64,000 bases of DNA from Amycolatopsis lexingtonensis (GTDB lineage Bacteria; Actinomycetota; Actinomycetes; Mycobacteriales; Pseudonocardiaceae): positions 5,563,501 to 5,627,500 of the forward strand of contig NZ_JADBEG010000001.1 in assembly GCF_014873755.1 (NCBI RefSeq), in the 5' to 3' direction. Shown here piece after piece: positions 8,453-20,976 of the stretch. The translations under genes were made by a program, and so were the position numbers. The notes under the pieces were generated by a model. That model searched no databases. It was not told where the DNA came from and saw nothing but the letters and a program-made list of their open reading frames with translations. Each line of letters begins with the position of its first letter. The stretch's first letter is position 1.

Positions 8453-9165
8453 CACTGCCGGCCTTCCTGGTCGATGTCGTATTCCGCGCGACGGCCGCAC
8501 ATGCCGTAGCCGTCCGGGTTCGAAGGTGCCGCGACCCGGACCCCAGACTGCTCGAGGTGGCTCCCGTCGCCGCCGGCGAGCGCCGCGAGGTGCGCCCCGG
8601 TCAGCTCGGCGGCCCGCAACGCCCCGGCCCGCCACCGCGGAACCCAGTCGCCGATTTTCGGCGAAACGAGCGCGACGGCCGCCCGGTGGAACTCCCGCAG
8701 CGGCCCTGGGTCGCCGTCCCGCAGCGCCTCCCGCAGCGGCAGGTAGCCACGAATCGCCAGGTCACGGCGTCGGCGAGCGGCGTGGTCGGTTTTCGGCAAC
8801 GCCGCGGCCTCGGCGTAGGCGGCCGGGTCGGCGAGCACGTCGGGCGGAAACGTGAACACCGCGTCCCCCGCTTCGGGCAGTCCGCTGTTCTGCATCAGCA
8901 CCGTGACGCGCAGCCCGTCTTCCTGGACCATCCGGTGCACGGTCCCCGGCGCGAACCACGCGATCACGCCGGCTTCCAGCGGCGTCTCGTCGTAGCCGCC
9001 GACGCTCAACGTCTGGACCGCCCCGCGGCCGCCGGTGACGACGTACGCCTCGGTGCAGGCGAGGTGCAGGTGCGGGCTGCCGCCGCACACCCCATCCTCC
9101 GCCGCCCAGTCGTAGGCGCGCAGGTGCGAGACCCCGATTCCACCTGGAAGTGGGAACGCGTTCAT
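8452..9165 (-). CDS. Cupin-domain protein (operon gene 3)
   Basis: 237 residues from ATG 9165, overlapping the upstream gene as ATGA. The first 110 residues form a cupin barrel with metal-ligand histidines (HLHLACTEAYVVTGG and later GTVHRMVQEDG). A helical C-terminal part of about 120 residues follows (RRRRDLAIRGYLPLREAL). Cupins in such operons are often sugar isomerases, epimerases or sensors, and which applies here is not visible. Position between two dehydrogenases and a DUF6807 gene, with coupled translation on both sides, argues for the same pathway. Confidence 0.85.
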   Translation of the reverse strand: MNAFPLPGGIGVSHLRAYDWAAEDGVCGGSPHLHLACTEAYVVTGGRGAVQTLSVGGYDETPLEAGVIAWFAPGTVHRMVQEDGLRVTVLMQNSGLPEAGDAVFTFPPDVLADPAAYAEAAALPKTDHAARRRRDLAIRGYLPLREALRDGDPGPLREFHRAAVALVSPKIGDWVPRWRAGALRAAELTGAHLAALAGGDGSHLEQSGVRVAAPSNPDGYGMCGRRAEYDIDQEGRQ

Positions 9166-10082
9166 GACCACCCGTGCCGATCGAGGTAGCCGGTCACCCG
9201 ATCGCGGTCCCACGCCCCATCGGCGACGACGATCCGGTAGCGGTAGGTGAAGCTCTCCCCCGGCTCCAGTGTGAATTCGTCGAAAAACGCCCACGAGAAA
9301 GCGACCATGGGTGTCTCCCGCGAGCGGACGAACCAGTGGGACTCGTGGATCGCCTGGTCGTTTTCCGGCGAATGCGCGAAGACCAGCGTGGAGTGCGCGT
9401 CGACGTCGTCGTGCTCGCCGACGAACGCCAGCCACGGCGCCTGCGCGCCCATCATGTCTTCGCCGCCGAGCCCGCCGGGCCCGAGGACGCGCCCGCCGCT
9501 GAAGTCGCGCGGCCCCCGCCAATGCAGCCCGGTGTACCCGGCCAGCTCGCGACCGGCGGTCGTCGGGCTGCCGAACTCGAGCGGGGTGTCCCGGACGTTG
9601 GTCAGCTCGATCCCCCAGTCCAGCGCCCAGGCCCCTTCGTCCGGCTCGACCGAGTGGACGACGAGGTCGCGCCGCTCCCGCGCCCACTCCGCACCGCCGT
9701 TGGCGACCCAGGTGAGCCGTTCGGTGAAGCCGAGCCGGTCGGGGTCGACGCTGAAGGCGGCGAAGTCGTCGTGCCGCATCGAGCCGATGCGGTCGGGCAG
9801 GTCCCGGTACCAATCGCCGGGAACGTAGGTGTGACCGCCCCAGAAGTTCTGCCCGGACAGGTGGCTGGACGTCATCTGCAGCCCCTTGTGCCACCGGTGG
9901 TCGGCTGGTCGGTACCCGCTGACGCGGCGGCCGCCGAGGGTCCGCAGCGGGTGGGTGTAGGGCTTGCGGGACTCGAAGGCCACCGGGTCGGGCTTGTACA
10001 CATAGGACATCAGCTGGACGCCGCCGGCCTCGACGCTCACGCGCTCCCCGTGCCGGTGCGTGACGGTGATCGCCGCGCTCAC
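9162..10082 (-). CDS. DUF6807 / PmoA-like protein (operon gene 2)
   Basis: 306 residues from GTG 10082, overlapping the previous gene as GTGA and the next as ATGA. Recognised by the family pattern YVYKPDPVAFESRKPYTHPL, the central DHRWHKGLQM and an all-beta body with many Trp/Tyr residues (TGLHWRGPRDFSG, SHWFVRSRETPMVAFSW). Proteins of this family (DUF6807, once named PmoA) recur in sugar-catabolic loci of actinobacteria and planctomycetes, and their biochemical role is not established to my knowledge. No signal peptide, so it is cytoplasmic. A carbohydrate-binding, galactose-mutarotase-like fold is plausible from the beta-rich layout but is inference. Confidence 0.85.
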   Translation of the reverse strand: MSAAITVTHRHGERVSVEAGGVQLMSYVYKPDPVAFESRKPYTHPLRTLGGRRVSGYRPADHRWHKGLQMTSSHLSGQNFWGGHTYVPGDWYRDLPDRIGSMRHDDFAAFSVDPDRLGFTERLTWVANGGAEWARERRDLVVHSVEPDEGAWALDWGIELTNVRDTPLEFGSPTTAGRELAGYTGLHWRGPRDFSGGRVLGPGGLGGEDMMGAQAPWLAFVGEHDDVDAHSTLVFAHSPENDQAIHESHWFVRSRETPMVAFSWAFFDEFTLEPGESFTYRYRIVVADGAWDRDRVTGYLDRHGWS

Positions 10083-11161
10083 GCCGGCGCTCCGGCCATG
10101 GACCGGTGGAAGGCGTCACCGGGACCGATCTCCCCGCGGCGCACCCCGAGCCCGGTGGCCGCGGACTTGTACAACGCGGCGACGAACTCCAGCACCCGCC
10201 GCCCGTCTTCCCCGCTGCACGGCGGCCGCCGCCCGGCCCGGTGGGCGGCGAGGACAGGAGCGAACGCGGCGGCGTGCGAGCTGACCACGTCGTCCGACGG
10301 CACTGACCAGCGCTTCGTCGTTTTTTCGGCAACGTGCGGCGCCGGCGTGTAGCGCCAGTCCTTGGCGCCGTGGCCGTAGAGGTGGGTGAGCTCGACGGTG
10401 GCGTTTTCGCAGTCGACCCGGATCCGGCTCACTTCGTCCGGCGACAGGACGCTGTTGACGACGGTCGCGAGCGCCCCCGACTCGAACCGCACGAGCGCGG
10501 TGGAGACGTCCTCGGTCTCGACGTCGTGCACCAGCCGCGCGGTCATCGCGCGCACCTCGGCCCAGTCGCCGAGCAGGTGGAGCAGGAGGTTCATCTGGTG
10601 GATGCCGTGCCCCATGGCCGGTCCGCCACCCTCGGTCTCCCAGCGCCCGCGCCACGGAACCGCGTAGTAGGTGGCATCGCGGTACCAGGTGGTCTGGCAG
10701 TGCGCGACGAGCGGGCGCCCCAGTTCCCCGTCCGCGAGCAGGCTCCGGAAGTGCGCGGGACCGGACCCGAACCGTTGCTGGAAAACGAACGAAACGTAGG
10801 GCCCGCCGTCCCGCTCGGCGGCGGCCATCTCGTCGTACTCGGCGAGCGACCGGCACGGCGGCTTCTCGCACCAGACCCAAGCCCCGCTCTCCAGCGCTTT
10901 CGTGGTCTGCTCGACGTGCAGCCCCGGCGGCGTGCAGATCGAGACGAGATCGGGTTCCTGCTCGGCGAGCAAGGTATCGAGATCGCCGTACGGCTTGGCA
11001 TTCCCGGCCGCGGCACAAAACGCGACAGCCCGGGCTTCATCGACGTCGGCGGCGGCCACGATGTCGACGTCGTCGCGGTGTGCCTGGAAGGCAGTCCGGT
11101 GACTGGCCGCGATACCGCCGGCCCCGACAACGGCGACCCGTAAGCGCTTTCCGTGAGTCAA
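10079..11161 (-). CDS. Gfo/Idh/MocA-family oxidoreductase (operon gene 1)
   Basis: 360 residues, NAD(P)-dependent dehydrogenase of sugars or polyols. It shows a classical GxGxxA-type start (VAVVGAGGIAASHRTAFQAH), CTPPGLHVEQ and the family signature WCEKPPCRSL. The active-site segment GGPAMGHGIHQMNLLLHLLG carries the expected His residues. TTG 11161 is taken as start because GGAGGG lies 9 nt before it and no ATG/GTG precedes the Rossmann strand. First gene of the operon. It is only about 25% similar by eye to the fourth gene, so the pair is not a recent duplication. The first codons contain a second LacI-like operator core. Confidence 0.9.
   Translation of the reverse strand: MTHGKRLRVAVVGAGGIAASHRTAFQAHRDDVDIVAAADVDEARAVAFCAAAGNAKPYGDLDTLLAEQEPDLVSICTPPGLHVEQTTKALESGAWVWCEKPPCRSLAEYDEMAAAERDGGPYVSFVFQQRFGSGPAHFRSLLADGELGRPLVAHCQTTWYRDATYYAVPWRGRWETEGGGPAMGHGIHQMNLLLHLLGDWAEVRAMTARLVHDVETEDVSTALVRFESGALATVVNSVLSPDEVSRIRVDCENATVELTHLYGHGAKDWRYTPAPHVAEKTTKRWSVPSDDVVSSHAAAFAPVLAAHRAGRRPPCSGEDGRRVLEFVAALYKSAATGLGVRRGEIGPGDAFHRSMAGAPA
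11139..11152. promoter_or_regulatory. Second LacI-type operator candidate
   Basis: CGTAAGCGCTTTCC matches the main operator at 11 of 14 positions in the minus orientation and is centred 97 bp from it. It lies inside codons 4-8 of the first dehydrogenase gene, so chance cannot be excluded. Confidence 0.4.
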
Positions 11162-11522
11162 CCCAGGTCTCCCTCCTCGGTGACACGCCTCCCAGCGGCC
11201 GTCCCCGCAGCCGGACCACTGCTGCCGACCGTTCCAGAAAGCGCTTTCTCACGCAACGCACCAGCCGGATGTCAACGTTGTCAGCAATGGTGGTCAACCG
11301 GAACGGACGACAGCCTCAACGGCCCCCGCGGCCTCGCGACTTCAACGCCACCAAGGCTTCACGCCCTCAGCACCGACGCCCGGCCGACTTCACGAAGGTC
11401 CGACGCCGCCAGCCACCGGTCTCCGACTCGGAGCCCCGGCGCCATCAGCTTCTATCCCCCAGCGCCGCCGCGTCGAACGGCAGCACTCCCGCCGAGCGCC
11501 GCCGGATTCCGGCAGCCGTCGA
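11162..11522. other. Intergenic region upstream of sugar operon
   Basis: 361 bp. The right-hand part of the dehydrogenase leader holds the ribosome site, promoter and operator described separately. From 11276 to 11522 I see no coding frame, hairpin terminator or RNA. Confidence 0.5.
11236..11275 (-). promoter_or_regulatory. Sugar operon promoter with LacI-type operator
   Basis: A perfect 14-bp palindrome AGAAAGCGCTTTCT (11236-11249) has the CG-centred form of LacI/GalR-family operators. A perfect TTGACA (11270-11275, minus strand) lies 20 bp upstream, so the palindrome covers the -10 region. A LacI-family repressor is expected to control the four genes at 7310-11161, but none is encoded in this window. 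Confidence 0.75.
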
Positions 11523-12059
11523 TCAGCGGGTCTTGCTCCTGGGCCCCCGCTTCCGCGGCTGCCGGCTCTCGGCGCGGACCGCGCGGATGTCCAGAAAAGC
11601 GGCAACACCCGAAACGACCGCGGCGAACAGCCCGAGGAACCGCCCGAAGCCCGCACCGATGGCGATCCCGGCGGCGTCGAAGATGCCGCGCTGGTCGGCG
11701 TCGAACTCCCAGTCGAGCGTGAACCAGCCGAGCACCATCAGCAGCAGCGACGCCGCGGCCACCACCAGCCACAGGTGCGGCAGGCCGCTGACTCGCACTT
11801 TCCGGATTCGCCCGAAAACGACCACGACCAATCCGGCCAGCACCAGCGGCAGCGGCGGGCACCAGGCGAAGAAGCTCGATTGCCACGCGTTTCGGATGAC
11901 GTCACTGTGCGGCAAGGACGAGAGGATGACCTCGATGTCCGGCTTGTTGGTGCTCAGCGTGGTCCACGGCAGGAACGTCGACCCCAGCGCGAGCAGCCCG
12001 GCCGCCAGGCCAAGCCACTCGCGCCAGGTGACGCTTTTGACGGAAAACGGCGATGTCAT
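11523..12059 (-). CDS. Four-helix membrane protein, unknown function
   Basis: 178 residues from ATG 12059. Four hydrophobic helices are visible near residues 15-31, 65-82, 94-112 and 128-150. The acidic loop DWEFDADQRGIF lies between helices 3 and 4, and the Arg/Lys-rich tail (RQPRKRGPRSKTR) should be cytoplasmic. No catalytic motif or known family recognised. It follows gatB by 8 bp on the same strand, so it starts upstream of gatB and could share a transcript with it only by read-through. Likely a real gene given codon bias and clean topology. Confidence 0.75.
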   Translation of the reverse strand: MTSPFSVKSVTWREWLGLAAGLLALGSTFLPWTTLSTNKPDIEVILSSLPHSDVIRNAWQSSFFAWCPPLPLVLAGLVVVVFGRIRKVRVSGLPHLWLVVAAASLLLMVLGWFTLDWEFDADQRGIFDAAGIAIGAGFGRFLGLFAAVVSGVAAFLDIRAVRAESRQPRKRGPRSKTR

Positions 12060-12067
12060 GAAACCGG

Positions 12068-13573
12068 TCAGGAGCCGACGCGCTCGATGATCAGTTCCCG
12101 GACCCGCTTGGCGTCGGCCTGCCCCTTGGTCGCCTTCATGACCGCACCGACGATCGCGCCGGCCGCGGCGACCTTGCCGCCGCGGATCTTCTCGGCGACG
12201 TCCGGCTGCGCCGTCAAGGCCTCGTCGATCGCCGCGAGCAGAGCCGAGTCGTCCGAGACGACCTTCAGCCCGCGCTTCTCGACGACCTCACGCGGCTCGC
12301 CCTCACCGGCGAGCACGCCCTGGACGACCTCCTTGGCGAGCTTGTTCGTCAGTTCACCGGACGAAACCAGCCCGATGACCTCCGCCAGCTGCTTCGGCGT
12401 GATCGGTAGGTCGGCCAGCTCGACCTCGCGGGAGTTCGCCTCCTGCGCGAGCGTGTTGACCCACCAGCCGCGCGCCTCGTCCGGCGACGCACCGGCTTCG
12501 ACGGTGGCCGCGACGAGGTCGACCGCACCGACGTTCAGCAGGTCACGCAGGGCCTCGTCGGAAAGTGACCACTCCTGCTGGATCCGCTTCCGCCGCTCCG
12601 ACGGCATCTCCGGCAGCGTGCCGCGCAGCTGTTCGACCCACTCGCGCGACGGCGCGATCGGGACCAGGTCGGGCTCCGGGAAGTACCGGTAGTCCTCCGC
12701 GGTCTCCTTCGTCCGGCCCGACGACGTCGTGCCGTCGGCCTCCTGGAAGTGCCGCGTCTCCTGCTTGATCGAACCGCCCTCGGCGAGGATGGCCGCCTGC
12801 CGCGTCATCTCGTAGCGAACGGCCCGTTCGACGCTCCGCAGCGAGTTGACGTTCTTCGTCTCGGTACGGGTACCGAACTCGGTCGCGTCCTTCGCCATCA
12901 GCGAAACGTTCGCGTCGCACCGCAGCGAGCCCTGGTCCATGCGGACGTCCGACACGTCGAGCGCGCGAAGCAGGTCACGCAGCGCGCTCACGTACGCCCG
13001 CGCGACCTCGGGAGCCCGCTCGCCGGTGCCCTCGATCGGCTTGGTGACGATTTCGATCAGCGGAACGCCGGCCCGGTTGTAGTCGAGCAGCGAGTGCTCG
13101 GCACCGTGGATCCGGCCGGTGGCGCCACCGACGTGCAGCGACTTGCCGGTGTCCTCCTCCATGTGCGCGCGCTCGATCTCCACGCGCACGACCTCACCGT
13201 CGTCGAGCGTGACGTCGAGGTAGCCGTTGAAGGCGATCGGCTCGTCGTACTGCGACGTCTGGAAGTTCTTCGGCATGTCCGGGTAGAAGTAGTTCTTCCG
13301 GGCGAACCGGCACCACTCGGCGATCTCGCAGTTCAGCGCGAGACCGATCCGGATCGCGCCCTCGACGGCCTTGCCGTTGACGACCGGCAGCGCGCCGGGC
13401 AGGCCCAGGCAGGTCGGGCACACCTTCGTGTTCGGCTCCCCGCCGAACTCGTTGGCGCAGCCGCAGAACATCTTGGTGTTCGTGCTGAGCTCGACGTGCA
13501 CCTCGAGCCCGAGCACGGGGTCGAACCGCTCGATGACGTCGGCGTAGTCCATCAACTCGGCCACGGCAGTCAC
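12068..13573 (-). CDS. gatB: Asp/Glu-tRNA amidotransferase subunit B
   Basis: Subunit of GatCAB, which converts Glu-tRNA(Gln) and Asp-tRNA(Asn) to the amidated forms using ammonia from GatA. 501 residues from GTG 13573, overlapping the gatA stop as GTGA. The cradle/kinase domain contains LGLEVHVEL and zinc cysteines ([23 protein letters not shown]). [16 protein letters not shown] and [11 protein letters not shown] are signatures. The C-terminal helical and YqeY-like tail domains follow ([31 protein letters not shown]). Last gene of the gatC-gatA-gatB operon. Mycobacteria carry pfkA between gatA and gatB, which is absent here. Confidence 0.97.
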   Translation of the reverse strand: MTAVAELMDYADVIERFDPVLGLEVHVELSTNTKMFCGCANEFGGEPNTKVCPTCLGLPGALPVVNGKAVEGAIRIGLALNCEIAEWCRFARKNYFYPDMPKNFQTSQYDEPIAFNGYLDVTLDDGEVVRVEIERAHMEEDTGKSLHVGGATGRIHGAEHSLLDYNRAGVPLIEIVTKPIEGTGERAPEVARAYVSALRDLLRALDVSDVRMDQGSLRCDANVSLMAKDATEFGTRTETKNVNSLRSVERAVRYEMTRQAAILAEGGSIKQETRHFQEADGTTSSGRTKETAEDYRYFPEPDLVPIAPSREWVEQLRGTLPEMPSERRKRIQQEWSLSDEALRDLLNVGAVDLVAATVEAGASPDEARGWWVNTLAQEANSREVELADLPITPKQLAEVIGLVSSGELTNKLAKEVVQGVLAGEGEPREVVEKRGLKVVSDDSALLAAIDEALTAQPDVAEKIRGGKVAAAGAIVGAVMKATKGQADAKRVRELIIERVGS

Positions 13574-15087
13574 TTCGTTCCTCCCAGCTCCGGGACCTTG
13601 TGGATGAGCGCCCCGCCGGCGGCGGCGTCGCGAGCGGCCTCGTAGGCGGCGCCGACCCGGTAGAGCCGGTCGTCGGCGAGCGCCGGGGCCATGATCTGCA
13701 GGCCGACCGGCAGCCCGTCCTCGTCGGACAGCCCGCTCGGCACGCTCATGGCGGCGTTGCCGGCGAGGTTCGACGGGATCGTGCACAGGTCCGCGAGGTA
13801 CATCGCCATCGGGTCGTCCACGCGCTCGCCGATCTTGAATGCCGTGGTCGGCGTCGTGGGCGAAACGAGGACATCGACCTTTTCGAAGGCGGCCGCGAAG
13901 TCGCGCGTGATCAGCGTGCGCACCTTCTGCGCCGAGCCGTAGTACGCGTCGTAGTAGCCGGACGACAACGCGTAGGTCCCGAGCATGATGCGCCGCTTGA
14001 CCTCGGCTCCGAAGCCCTTTTCCCGCGTGAGCGACATGACCTCTTCGGCGCTGTGCGTGCCGTCGTCGGCGACGCGCAGGCCGTAGCGCATGGCGTCGAA
14101 CCGGGCGAGGTTCGACGAGCACTCGCTCGGCGCGATCAGGTAGTAAGCGGGCAGCGCGTAGACGAAGTTCGGACAAGAGACCTCGACGACCTCGGCACCC
14201 AGCGCGCGCAGCTGCTCGACCGCGGCCTGGAACGACCGCTCCACGCCCGGCTGGTAGCCCTCGCCGCCGAACTCCTTCACGACGCCGACCTTGACGCCCT
14301 TGAGGTCGCCCGTCATGCCCTGCCGGGCGGCGGCGACCACCGGCGGCACCGGCGCGTCGATGGAGGTGGAGTCCAGCGGGTCGTGCCCGGCGATGACCTC
14401 GTGCAGCAGGGCCGCGTCGAGCACCGTCCGCGCGCACGGCCCGGCCTGGTCGAGCGACGACGAAAACGCGACGAGCCCGTAGCGCGATACCCCGCCGTAG
14501 GTCGGCTTGACCCCGACGGTGCCGGTCACGGACCCCGGCTGCCGGATCGAGCCACCGGTGTCGGTGCCGATCGCGATGGCCGCCTCGAAGGCCGCGATCG
14601 ACGCCGACGAACCACCACCCGACCCGCCCGGGATGCGGGCGTGGTCCCACGGGTTGTGCGTCGGGCCGTAGGCCGAGTTCTCCGTCGACGACCCCATGGC
14701 GAACTCGTCCATGTTGGTCTTGCCGAGGATGACGACGCCGGCCTCGCGCAGCTTGCGCGTCACGGTCGCGTCGTACGGCGGGATCCAGCCTTCGAGCGTT
14801 TTCGAACCACAGGTCGTCGGGATGCCCTCGGTGGTCAGGACGTCCTTGAGCGCGAGCGGCACCCCGGCCAGCGCCGACGCGGGCGCCTTCCCCTCGGCGA
14901 TGCCCTCGTCGACGGCCTTGGCCGAGGCCAGCGCGCCCTCGGTGTCGACGTGCAGGAACGCGTGGATGTGGTCGTCGACCTCGGCGATCCGGTCCAGGTG
15001 GGCCTGCGCGACCTCGACCGCGGACACCTCACGCGTGTGGATCTTCTCCGCCAGCTCCGCGGCGGTCAGCTTGATGAGCTCGGTCAC
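13570..15087 (-). CDS. gatA: Asp/Glu-tRNA amidotransferase subunit A
   Basis: Glutaminase/amidase subunit of GatCAB, 505 residues from GTG 15087. The Ser-cisSer-Lys triad is present: K81 in [10 protein letters not shown], serines in [13 protein letters not shown], and the nucleophile in [12 protein letters not shown]. Overlaps gatC by 4 nt (GTGA) and gatB by 4 nt, so translation of all three subunits is coupled, consistent with an equimolar complex. Confidence 0.97.
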   Translation of the reverse strand: MTELIKLTAAELAEKIHTREVSAVEVAQAHLDRIAEVDDHIHAFLHVDTEGALASAKAVDEGIAEGKAPASALAGVPLALKDVLTTEGIPTTCGSKTLEGWIPPYDATVTRKLREAGVVILGKTNMDEFAMGSSTENSAYGPTHNPWDHARIPGGSGGGSSASIAAFEAAIAIGTDTGGSIRQPGSVTGTVGVKPTYGGVSRYGLVAFSSSLDQAGPCARTVLDAALLHEVIAGHDPLDSTSIDAPVPPVVAAARQGMTGDLKGVKVGVVKEFGGEGYQPGVERSFQAAVEQLRALGAEVVEVSCPNFVYALPAYYLIAPSECSSNLARFDAMRYGLRVADDGTHSAEEVMSLTREKGFGAEVKRRIMLGTYALSSGYYDAYYGSAQKVRTLITRDFAAAFEKVDVLVSPTTPTTAFKIGERVDDPMAMYLADLCTIPSNLAGNAAMSVPSGLSDEDGLPVGLQIMAPALADDRLYRVGAAYEAARDAAAGGALIHKVPELGGTK

Positions 15088-15383
15088 TGCTCTTCCCCCA
15101 GAATCCGCGGCACCCGGAAACGCCCGTCCTCGGCGGCCGGCGCACCGGCCAGCGCCTGCTGCTGCGTGAGCCCGGGAACGACGACGTCCTGCCGGAAGAC
15201 GTTCGTCAGCGGCACGGCGTGCGACGTCGGCGGCACGTCGTCGGCGGCGACCTCGCTCACCTTGGCCACCGAGTCCAGGATCTGGTCGAGCTGGCCGGCG
15301 AAGACGTCGAGCTCGTCGTCGGTCACGGCCAGCCTGGCCAGCTTCGCGAGGTGCGCGACCTCGTCTCGGGAAATGTTGGGCAC
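15084..15383 (-). CDS. gatC: Asp/Glu-tRNA amidotransferase subunit C
   Basis: Small belt-like subunit that wraps GatA and GatB. 99 residues from GTG 15383, which is preceded by GGGAG at 8 nt. The family pattern is clear: [20 protein letters not shown], then [20 protein letters not shown] longer in-frame opening to 15587 is rejected because the extra sequence has no family match. First gene of the operon and divergent from the ACT-domain gene across 233 bp. A weak TAGACT on the minus strand (15431-15436) may be the -10. Confidence 0.93.
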   Translation of the reverse strand: MPNISRDEVAHLAKLARLAVTDDELDVFAGQLDQILDSVAKVSEVAADDVPPTSHAVPLTNVFRQDVVVPGLTQQQALAGAPAAEDGRFRVPRILGEEQ

Positions 15384-15616
15384 GCGGGTGACTCCCGGGT
15401 TGTGCTGTGCGGGTTGTCTCGGAAGCTGCAAGTCTATGGTGACGGCGCGGGCGGACTCGACTGGGTTACGCCCGGCGCAAGCCGGGTGCCGTCCGGCGAC
15501 GCTCGCATCCCGCCCGCCGGACAGCAGGTCCCGCGAGCCGGGCGCGTCTGTCACAATCGGCGACCGGCATTCAGCGTCCCACGGCAAGGCTGGGACGCCA
15601 GAGGTGAGAGGGGCGC

Positions 15617-16273
15617 GTGGTGTCGTTCCTGATCCGGGTCCTCCTTCCGGACAGCCCGGGGACCCTCGGCGCGGTCGCCACGGCGCTCGGCACAGTAGGC
15701 GCCGACATCTTGAGCGTGGACGTCGTCGAACGCGGCACCGGAGTGGCCGTGGACGACCTGGTCGTCGAACTCCCGTCGGGCCGGCTGCCCGACGCGCTGA
15801 TCACGGCGGCGGAAAGCGTCGAAGGCGTCGAAGTGGACGCGGTCCGGCCCTACGCGGGTGTCCTGGACACCCATCGCGAGCTCGAGCTGGTCGAAGAGAT
15901 CGCCGCGCAGCCGAAGTCGGGCCTCGACATCCTGGCCGAGGGCGTGCCCCGCATCGTCCGCGCCGGCTGGGCGATGGTCGTCGAGCACGCCGAAACCGGC
16001 GCGGTCCGGCTGGCGTCGTCGAGTGCCGCCCCGGAGACGCCCATCACCGACCTGCCCTGGCTGCCGCTGGAGCGCGCGACGGTCCTCGACGGCGAAGAGG
16101 CTTGGATCCCGGAGACGTGGAAGGAGCTCGGCACCGAGCTGGCCGCCACGCCGCTCGGCAAGCCGGGCAAGGCACTGCTGGTCGCCCGCCCGGGCGGGCC
16201 CGCCTTCCGAGCCGCCGAAGTCGCCCGGCTCGCCCACCTCGCGGGCATCGTCGCGGTCGTCCTCGACGGCTGA
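15617..16273 (+). CDS. ACT-domain protein
   Basis: 218 residues from GTG 15617, preceded by GAGAGGGG. The N-terminal ACT domain ([20 protein letters not shown]) resembles amino-acid-binding regulatory domains. The C-terminal 110 residues resemble a degenerate GNAT- or GAF-like sensor ([40 protein letters not shown]). Gene order gatC-ACT-ligA matches Rv3013 of M. tuberculosis, whose function is not known to me. A strong terminator follows. Amino-acid sensing linked to tRNA amidation is an idea from position only. Confidence 0.87.
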   Translation: MVSFLIRVLLPDSPGTLGAVATALGTVGADILSVDVVERGTGVAVDDLVVELPSGRLPDALITAAESVEGVEVDAVRPYAGVLDTHRELELVEEIAAQPKSGLDILAEGVPRIVRAGWAMVVEHAETGAVRLASSSAAPETPITDLPWLPLERATVLDGEEAWIPETWKELGTELAATPLGKPGKALLVARPGGPAFRAAEVARLAHLAGIVAVVLDG

Positions 16274-16292
16274 CCCGGAGCGGATCGATCAG

Positions 16293-16323
16293 GGGACGAG
16301 CCCGCGCAGGCTCGTCCCTTTTT
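16293..16323 (+). terminator. Terminator after ACT gene
   Basis: GGGACGAGCC (16293-16302) pairs perfectly with GGCTCGTCCC (16309-16318) around a 6-nt loop, followed by TTTTT. Confidence 0.92.
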
Positions 16324-16337
16324 CGACCTACCCCAGG

Positions 16338-19721
<3,384 letters not shown>

Positions 19722-19804
19722 GGTTGCGGACGGTCCTCGTTCGGTCGGCTACCCGACACGCTACTGGCCGAGCGGAGCCGACGTCCGCGAGTCGCCGGAT
19801 TCCG

Positions 19805-20842
19805 TCACCAGCCTTCCGGCGGCTCCACGAAGGCTTTGCCCAGATCACGCGTCAGGGAGAGCGCCCGGCGCATCCAGTCCGGCGTCGCACCGGCGAGGCC
19901 GCAGGCGGGTGTCGGCACGGCACGTTCCGCGAGGACGCTGCGGTTGAAGCCGAGCCGGTCGGCCAGCCGGAACGCGGGCTCGCCGACCTCCTTGAGACTC
20001 AGCGGGGACGCTGGCGCCGTGGTGGGGACTGCTCCCAGGAACAGGGTCGCTCCGCCGTCCCACACCTCACCGATCTCGTCCAGGAAAGCGGCGGACGCAC
20101 CGTCGAGCGCGGCGAGGTCGAAGGCCAGCGCGTCCGCACCGGCTTCGCGCAACAGGCCGAGCGGCGGCTTCCCGGCGCAGCAATGCAGGATCACCGGCCG
20201 CCCGGTGATCCGCCGGGCGCCTTCGATCACGGTGGCGAGCAGGTCACGCGCCTCGGGCTCCGGCACCGCCGGGACGTTCCCGTAGCCGGACGGCGTCGAC
20301 AGGCCACCGCTGAGCACCGTGGGCAACGACGGCTCGTCGAACTGGACGACCACCGGCGCCCCGGTCCTGGCCTGCACCTCCGCGACGTGGCCCGCGAGCC
20401 CATCGAGCAGGGACGACGTGAAATCCCGCAGGGCGCCGCGATCGGTGAGCACCCGGTGGCCCCTGGGCAGCTCGATGCCGGCGCCGAGCGTCCACGGCCC
20501 GGCGAGCTGGACCTTGAAGACCGGCGGGATGGCCCCGGCCTTCTCGCGCGCCTCCTGGAGGGCGTCGAGATCCCAGCGGAGCAGGTCGACCGCCCGGCGG
20601 TGGTCGTGACCAGGCCGGGTCACGACGCGATAGCCGCTCGGGACGACGTCGACGGCCAAGTCGACCAGCAGCGCGGCGGTCCGGCCGAGCATGTCCGCCC
20701 CGACACCGCGAGCCGGCAACTCGGGTAGATGGGGGAAGTCGGGTAGCTCGCCGAACACGACCGCTGCCGCTTCCGCGGGGTCGGTGCCCGGCATCGAACC
20801 GATCGCCGTCGCGGCACCGATGGGCCAAAGTCGCTCAGTCAC
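19805..20842 (-). CDS. MetE C-terminal-like protein
   Basis: 345 residues from GTG 20842, resembling only the C-terminal catalytic barrel of cobalamin-independent methionine synthase. It keeps candidate zinc ligands: H and C in PVILHCCAGKPPLG and a late Cys in TPACGLAG. FDEPSLP matches the homocysteine-binding segment of the family. The N-terminal folate-binding barrel of full MetE is missing, as in archaeal core-MetE enzymes. Same place as Rv3015c in M. tuberculosis. The methyl donor is unknown; a corrinoid protein or another small-molecule donor is possible. Confidence 0.85.
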   Translation of the reverse strand: MTERLWPIGAATAIGSMPGTDPAEAAAVVFGELPDFPHLPELPARGVGADMLGRTAALLVDLAVDVVPSGYRVVTRPGHDHRRAVDLLRWDLDALQEAREKAGAIPPVFKVQLAGPWTLGAGIELPRGHRVLTDRGALRDFTSSLLDGLAGHVAEVQARTGAPVVVQFDEPSLPTVLSGGLSTPSGYGNVPAVPEPEARDLLATVIEGARRITGRPVILHCCAGKPPLGLLREAGADALAFDLAALDGASAAFLDEIGEVWDGGATLFLGAVPTTAPASPLSLKEVGEPAFRLADRLGFNRSVLAERAVPTPACGLAGATPDWMRRALSLTRDLGKAFVEPPEGW

Positions 20843-20976
20843 GACCACCGATTCTGGTCGACCACCCGCCGACGGCGCCGACCGGGCTGCCCCGGCGGCC
20901 GGCGCCGATGCGGACATTCACCGCATTTCCGTTTACCGACGCCACGAGCTGGTCCGCACGGATAAGCTGACCGGCC

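Noticed and set aside
8452..10332. A 626-codon frame joining the cupin to an upstream extension
   Set aside because: The extension is a shadow of DUF6807; the cupin begins at ATG 9165, which overlaps the DUF6807 stop.
15384..15587. N-terminal extension of GatC to 15587
   Set aside because: The extra residues are unlike GatC and the GTG at 15383 has a ribosome site.
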